The position numbers and the translations under genes were made by a program. Shown piece after piece: positions 61,626-64,000 of a stretch of DNA of 64,000 nt (the first letter of the stretch is position 1; each line of letters opens with the position of its first letter). The stretch is taken from assembly GCF_017168145.1 (NCBI RefSeq), contig NZ_JADQTL010000009.1, positions 434,001 through 498,000 on the forward strand. The letters run 5' to 3'. The DNA is from Anaerovorax sp. IOR16. Its GTDB lineage: Bacteria > Bacillota > Clostridia > Peptostreptococcales > Anaerovoracaceae. The notes below the pieces were generated by a model. That model was not told the DNA's origin and made no database searches. It was given only the letters and a program-made list of their open reading frames with translations.

Positions 61626-62570
61626 ATGGAGCATATATTTAAAGATTTATATAAAGAAAATTTTTCAATTAGCTTTGAATCATATAAAGTGTTTTATCAT
61701 GTGGCTACATTATCAAGCATGACTCAGGCAGCTGAAGTATTATTTTTGACACAGCCTGCGGTAAGCAAGTCCATTCATAATTTGGAAGCAGAATTGGGCT
61801 GCAGTCTTTTTAATCGTACACAAAAGGGAATGGCCTTAACCGAAGAAGGTAAAATTTTATATAAATATATTATGAACGCCTATGATAATATCATGATGGG
61901 TCAAAAAAAATTATGGCAGATGATAAACATGGAAAATGGTATTATTCGAATCGGAACGGATGAAATGACCGTATATTTTGATCTTTTACCGAAGCTGGAA
62001 GCTTTTAATGTCAAGCATCCAAAAATAAAAATGGAAGTAATGAGCTATAAAAGACCGGGACTAATCAGGGGCATCAAAGACGGAGAAATTGATTTTGGTG
62101 TTATCATGGCTGAGGATGAAAAATACGAAAATCTTGAAATTCATGAACTGAACACGGTAAAATACAGTTTCATTGTGGGTCCGAAATATAAGGATATGAC
62201 GAAACGGAATTGGACTTTAGAAGAAATTATAGAGTATCCAATCATTTCTCTGGAAAAAGATATGAGTGCGAGAAAACATATAAATGATTATTTTCTTGGA
62301 AATGGGTTGTTGTTTCGCCCTGATATTGAGTTGACTACGACATCTTTAATTGTTCCTTTTGCAGAACGAAATTTAGGGATTGGAATTGTAGCGCACCATT
62401 TTGCTGAAGATTCCATGCATCAGCAAAGATGCTTTGAAATTCATGTTACACCGGCGATACCGGATCGAAGAGCCTGTGTTATAAATGGGAAAAAACATTC
62501 CATTTCTTTAGCGGCAAAACAGTTCTTGACCGAAATTTTTTCAGATGAAGAGGATGAAAAAAAGTTGTAA
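61626..62570 (+). CDS. LysR-family transcriptional regulator
   Basis: A 314-residue regulator. The helix-turn-helix is VFYHVATLSSMTQAAEVLFLTQPAVSKSIHNLE (about residues 22-54), followed by a linker helix and a substrate-binding-like domain from about residue 100 (GIIRIGTDEMTVYFDLL). AGAAGGAG precedes ATG 61626. No divergent partner is adjacent; the ATP synthase genes follow on the same strand after 181 bases of structured DNA. Its effector and targets are unknown. Confidence 0.92.
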   Translation: MEHIFKDLYKENFSISFESYKVFYHVATLSSMTQAAEVLFLTQPAVSKSIHNLEAELGCSLFNRTQKGMALTEEGKILYKYIMNAYDNIMMGQKKLWQMINMENGIIRIGTDEMTVYFDLLPKLEAFNVKHPKIKMEVMSYKRPGLIRGIKDGEIDFGVIMAEDEKYENLEIHELNTVKYSFIVGPKYKDMTKRNWTLEEIIEYPIISLEKDMSARKHINDYFLGNGLLFRPDIELTTTSLIVPFAERNLGIGIVAHHFAEDSMHQQRCFEIHVTPAIPDRRACVINGKKHSISLAAKQFLTEIFSDEEDEKKL

Positions 62571-62607
62571 TTGACATAAGTATTATTTATTTTACAAAAA
62601 ACCTTAT

Positions 62608-62651
62608 ATCCTCTATTATTGTTCTAGTGATGAACAATGCCAAGAGAGGAT
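62608..62651 (+). promoter_or_regulatory. Nested hairpin in the atp operon leader
   Basis: An outer stem ATCCTCT/AGAGGAT and an inner stem ATTGTTC/GAACAAT, both perfect 7 bp, are separated by small internal loops, with a 7-nt apical loop. It is directly upstream of a terminator-like hairpin. Confidence 0.5.
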
Positions 62652-62669
62652 GCCAATATGCATTAAATC

Positions 62670-62706
62670 ATAGAGGTAACGTTAACGCGATGCTTCTATT
62701 TTTTTT
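62670..62706 (+). terminator. Terminator-like hairpin before atpB (possible attenuator)
   Basis: ATAGAGG (62670-62676) pairs with CTTCTAT (62693-62699, one G-U) and runs into T8. It lies 46 bases before atpB, so it ends the lysR transcript or attenuates the atp operon. Confidence 0.55.
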
Positions 62707-62751
62707 GAGGCTTTGAATCGTACAGTAATAAAGGAAAGGAGTCGATGAGTT

Positions 62752-63444
62752 TTGGATACGCTATCAGAGGAGTTGATACATAGGTTAAATACGGAAGTCT
62801 TTTTTGAAATTCCCATTTTTGGCGGAATACCAATTTCTCAAAGTGTGGTTGCTACCTGGGGTATTATGGCTATCTTAGTTTTGGGCTCCATATTGCTGGT
62901 TCGAAATTTAAAAATTGTTCCGGGAAGAAAGCAGATTGCTTTAGAGATTGTAGTCGGTGGATTTTTAAAAATGTTTTATGGGATTTTAGGGGAATCCGGA
63001 AAGCAGTATGCACCTTATTTGACGACAGTACTGATTTACATTGGAATTGCAAATCTTACCGGGGTTGTTGGAGTAGCACCGCCGACAAAAGATTTAAATG
63101 TAACAGCGGCATTGGCTTTTATGAGTATTATCCTTGTTGAATATGCAGGAATTCGAACCAAGGGGTTGTTCGGATGGTTCAAGAGTTTTGCTGAACCAAT
63201 GGCAATTATTACGCCAATTAAAATCATGGAAGTCTTTATGCGACCGCTATCGCTTTGCATGCGTATGTTCGGAAATATTTTTGGAAGCTTTGTTGTGATG
63301 GAGATGCTGATGATTGTTGCACCAGTGATTATTCCGGTTCCATTCAGCCTCTATTTTGATTTTTTTGACGGACTTGTGCAAGCATATGTGTTTGTATTTT
63401 TAACTTCTTTATTTATAAGGGAAGCGATTGAGATTGAAGGGTAA
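62752..63444 (+). CDS. atpB: F-type ATP synthase F0 subunit a
   Basis: A 230-residue membrane protein with about five or six helices. The essential Arg171 lies in LSLCMRMFGNIFGS, and the last helix QAYVFVFLTSLFIREAIE carries the conserved Gln. It forms the stator half-channels for ion flow past the c-ring. The predicted start is TTG 62752 behind AAAGGAG. An ATG at 62745 opens only a 12-codon out-of-frame reading frame. No atpI precedes it, so the operon begins with atpB. Confidence 0.93.
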   Translation: MDTLSEELIHRLNTEVFFEIPIFGGIPISQSVVATWGIMAILVLGSILLVRNLKIVPGRKQIALEIVVGGFLKMFYGILGESGKQYAPYLTTVLIYIGIANLTGVVGVAPPTKDLNVTAALAFMSIILVEYAGIRTKGLFGWFKSFAEPMAIITPIKIMEVFMRPLSLCMRMFGNIFGSFVVMEMLMIVAPVIIPVPFSLYFDFFDGLVQAYVFVFLTSLFIREAIEIEG

Positions 63445-63483
63445 AAAAAGAAAGAGAAAGAAAAAACGGCAGTTGCCGCATAA

Positions 63484-63726
<243 letters not shown>

Positions 63727-63745
63727 ATGCTGGAGGCGATGAAGA

Positions 63746-64000
63746 ATGACAGGATTAAATTGGAACTTTGTTTTTACCATAATCAATCTGATTGTCCTTT
63801 ATTTACTTATGCAGAAATTTTTATACCGTCCAATCATGAGTATTATGCAGCAAAGAGAACAGCTTATTAAAACGCAGCTGGATTCAGCTAAAAATACAGA
63901 GCAAGAAGCATTCGCATTAAAAGAAAAATATGAAACTTCTTTAGCAAGTGTAGAAAAAGAGGCGGATTTAATATTGAATCGTTCAAGAAGTCGTGCACAA
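63746..64000 (+). CDS. atpF: F-type ATP synthase F0 subunit b, 5' part
   Basis: The first 85 codons of subunit b, cut by the window end. ATG 63746 follows GGAGG. The N-terminal membrane anchor (FVFTIINLIVLYLLMQKFLY) and the RPIMSIMQQREQLI start of the long stator coiled coil are clear. Charged heptad-like sequence continues to the window edge. It holds the F1 sector against rotation. The rest of the operon (atpH, atpA and so on) is expected downstream. Confidence 0.93.
   Translation, partial: MTGLNWNFVFTIINLIVLYLLMQKFLYRPIMSIMQQREQLIKTQLDSAKNTEQEAFALKEKYETSLASVEKEADLILNRSRSRAQ

Noticed and set aside
62745-62783. Short ATG frame overlapping the atpB start as a leader peptide
   Set aside because: Only 12 codons, with no regulatory amino acid pattern. 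It shares the ribosome site of atpB and is probably chance.

Overview
This is an AT-rich chromosomal window from a low-GC Gram-positive anaerobe, most likely class Clostridia (Bacillota). The reasons are strong GGAGG-type ribosome binding sites, short TTGACA/TATAAT promoters, T-tailed hairpin terminators, a Bacillus-type LexA box in front of uvrB-uvrA, a TPP riboswitch on a thiamine ABC operon, and many Clostridia-type families. No finer taxonomic call is justified without searches. No tRNA, rRNA, CRISPR or prophage was seen; the only mobile element is one IS1182-like insertion sequence.

Layout. 1-2590: tail of an amidohydrolase, a SARP/BTAD regulator and a membrane acyltransferase. 2599-7554: SOS-controlled uvrB-uvrA. 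7690-9236: pncB with a two-hairpin leader. 9292-14291: GntR/FadR-type repressor divergent from an operon for a guanidino-group hydrolase, a RocB-like M20 hydrolase and an alanine/glycine-type symporter. 14499-17404: DUF819 carrier and M19 dipeptidase behind a perfect consensus promoter, then an XRE-cupin regulator. 17484-20207: Ca2+ P-type ATPase. 20352-30180: an overlapping operon with a 1620-residue multidomain protein (HD, helical repeats, NadD-like nucleotidyltransferase, GNAT, PRTase-like), a malate/lactate-dehydrogenase-like protein, a flavodoxin-fold protein, mutY and an aldehyde dehydrogenase. 30275-36688: YeiH-type exporter with a divergent LysR gene, radical SAM protein, ung, LemA and DUF2207 protein. 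36923-39094: polar amino acid ABC operon whose binding-protein gene is frameshifted. 39221-42139: PucR regulator and NhaC antiporter. 42158-43779: IS1182-like element flanked by 25-bp copies of the nhaC terminator palindrome. 43868-47685: two poorly known proteins, a methyltransferase, PlsC and a cell-wall amidase. 47890-49701: typA. 49799-52857: TPP-riboswitch thiamine transport operon (minus strand). 52994-54139: CAT-family acetyltransferase and HD hydrolase. 54308-59624: xpt plus a BmpA/NupOPQ-type nucleoside ABC transporter. 59885-61488: zinc-ribbon protein, structured RNA region, infC with an AUU start, DJ-1/PfpI protein. 61626-64000: LysR regulator and the start of the F-type ATP synthase operon (atpB, atpE, partial atpF), with a structured leader.

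How the parts may work together. Amino acid and peptide-derivative use recurs: guanidino hydrolase, RocB-like hydrolase, two carriers, dipeptidase and a polar amino acid ABC system. A TTGTATACAA-type palindrome occurs in front of both the guanidino operon and the ABC operon, which suggests that one GntR-family repressor could control both. Purine salvage (xpt plus a nucleoside transporter) and NAD salvage (pncB) are also present. The best candidate for an undescribed system is the 20352-27569 cassette. It joins a predicted phosphohydrolase, nucleotidyltransferase, acetyltransferase and phosphoribosyltransferase in one chain, translationally coupled to two nucleotide-cofactor-binding proteins.
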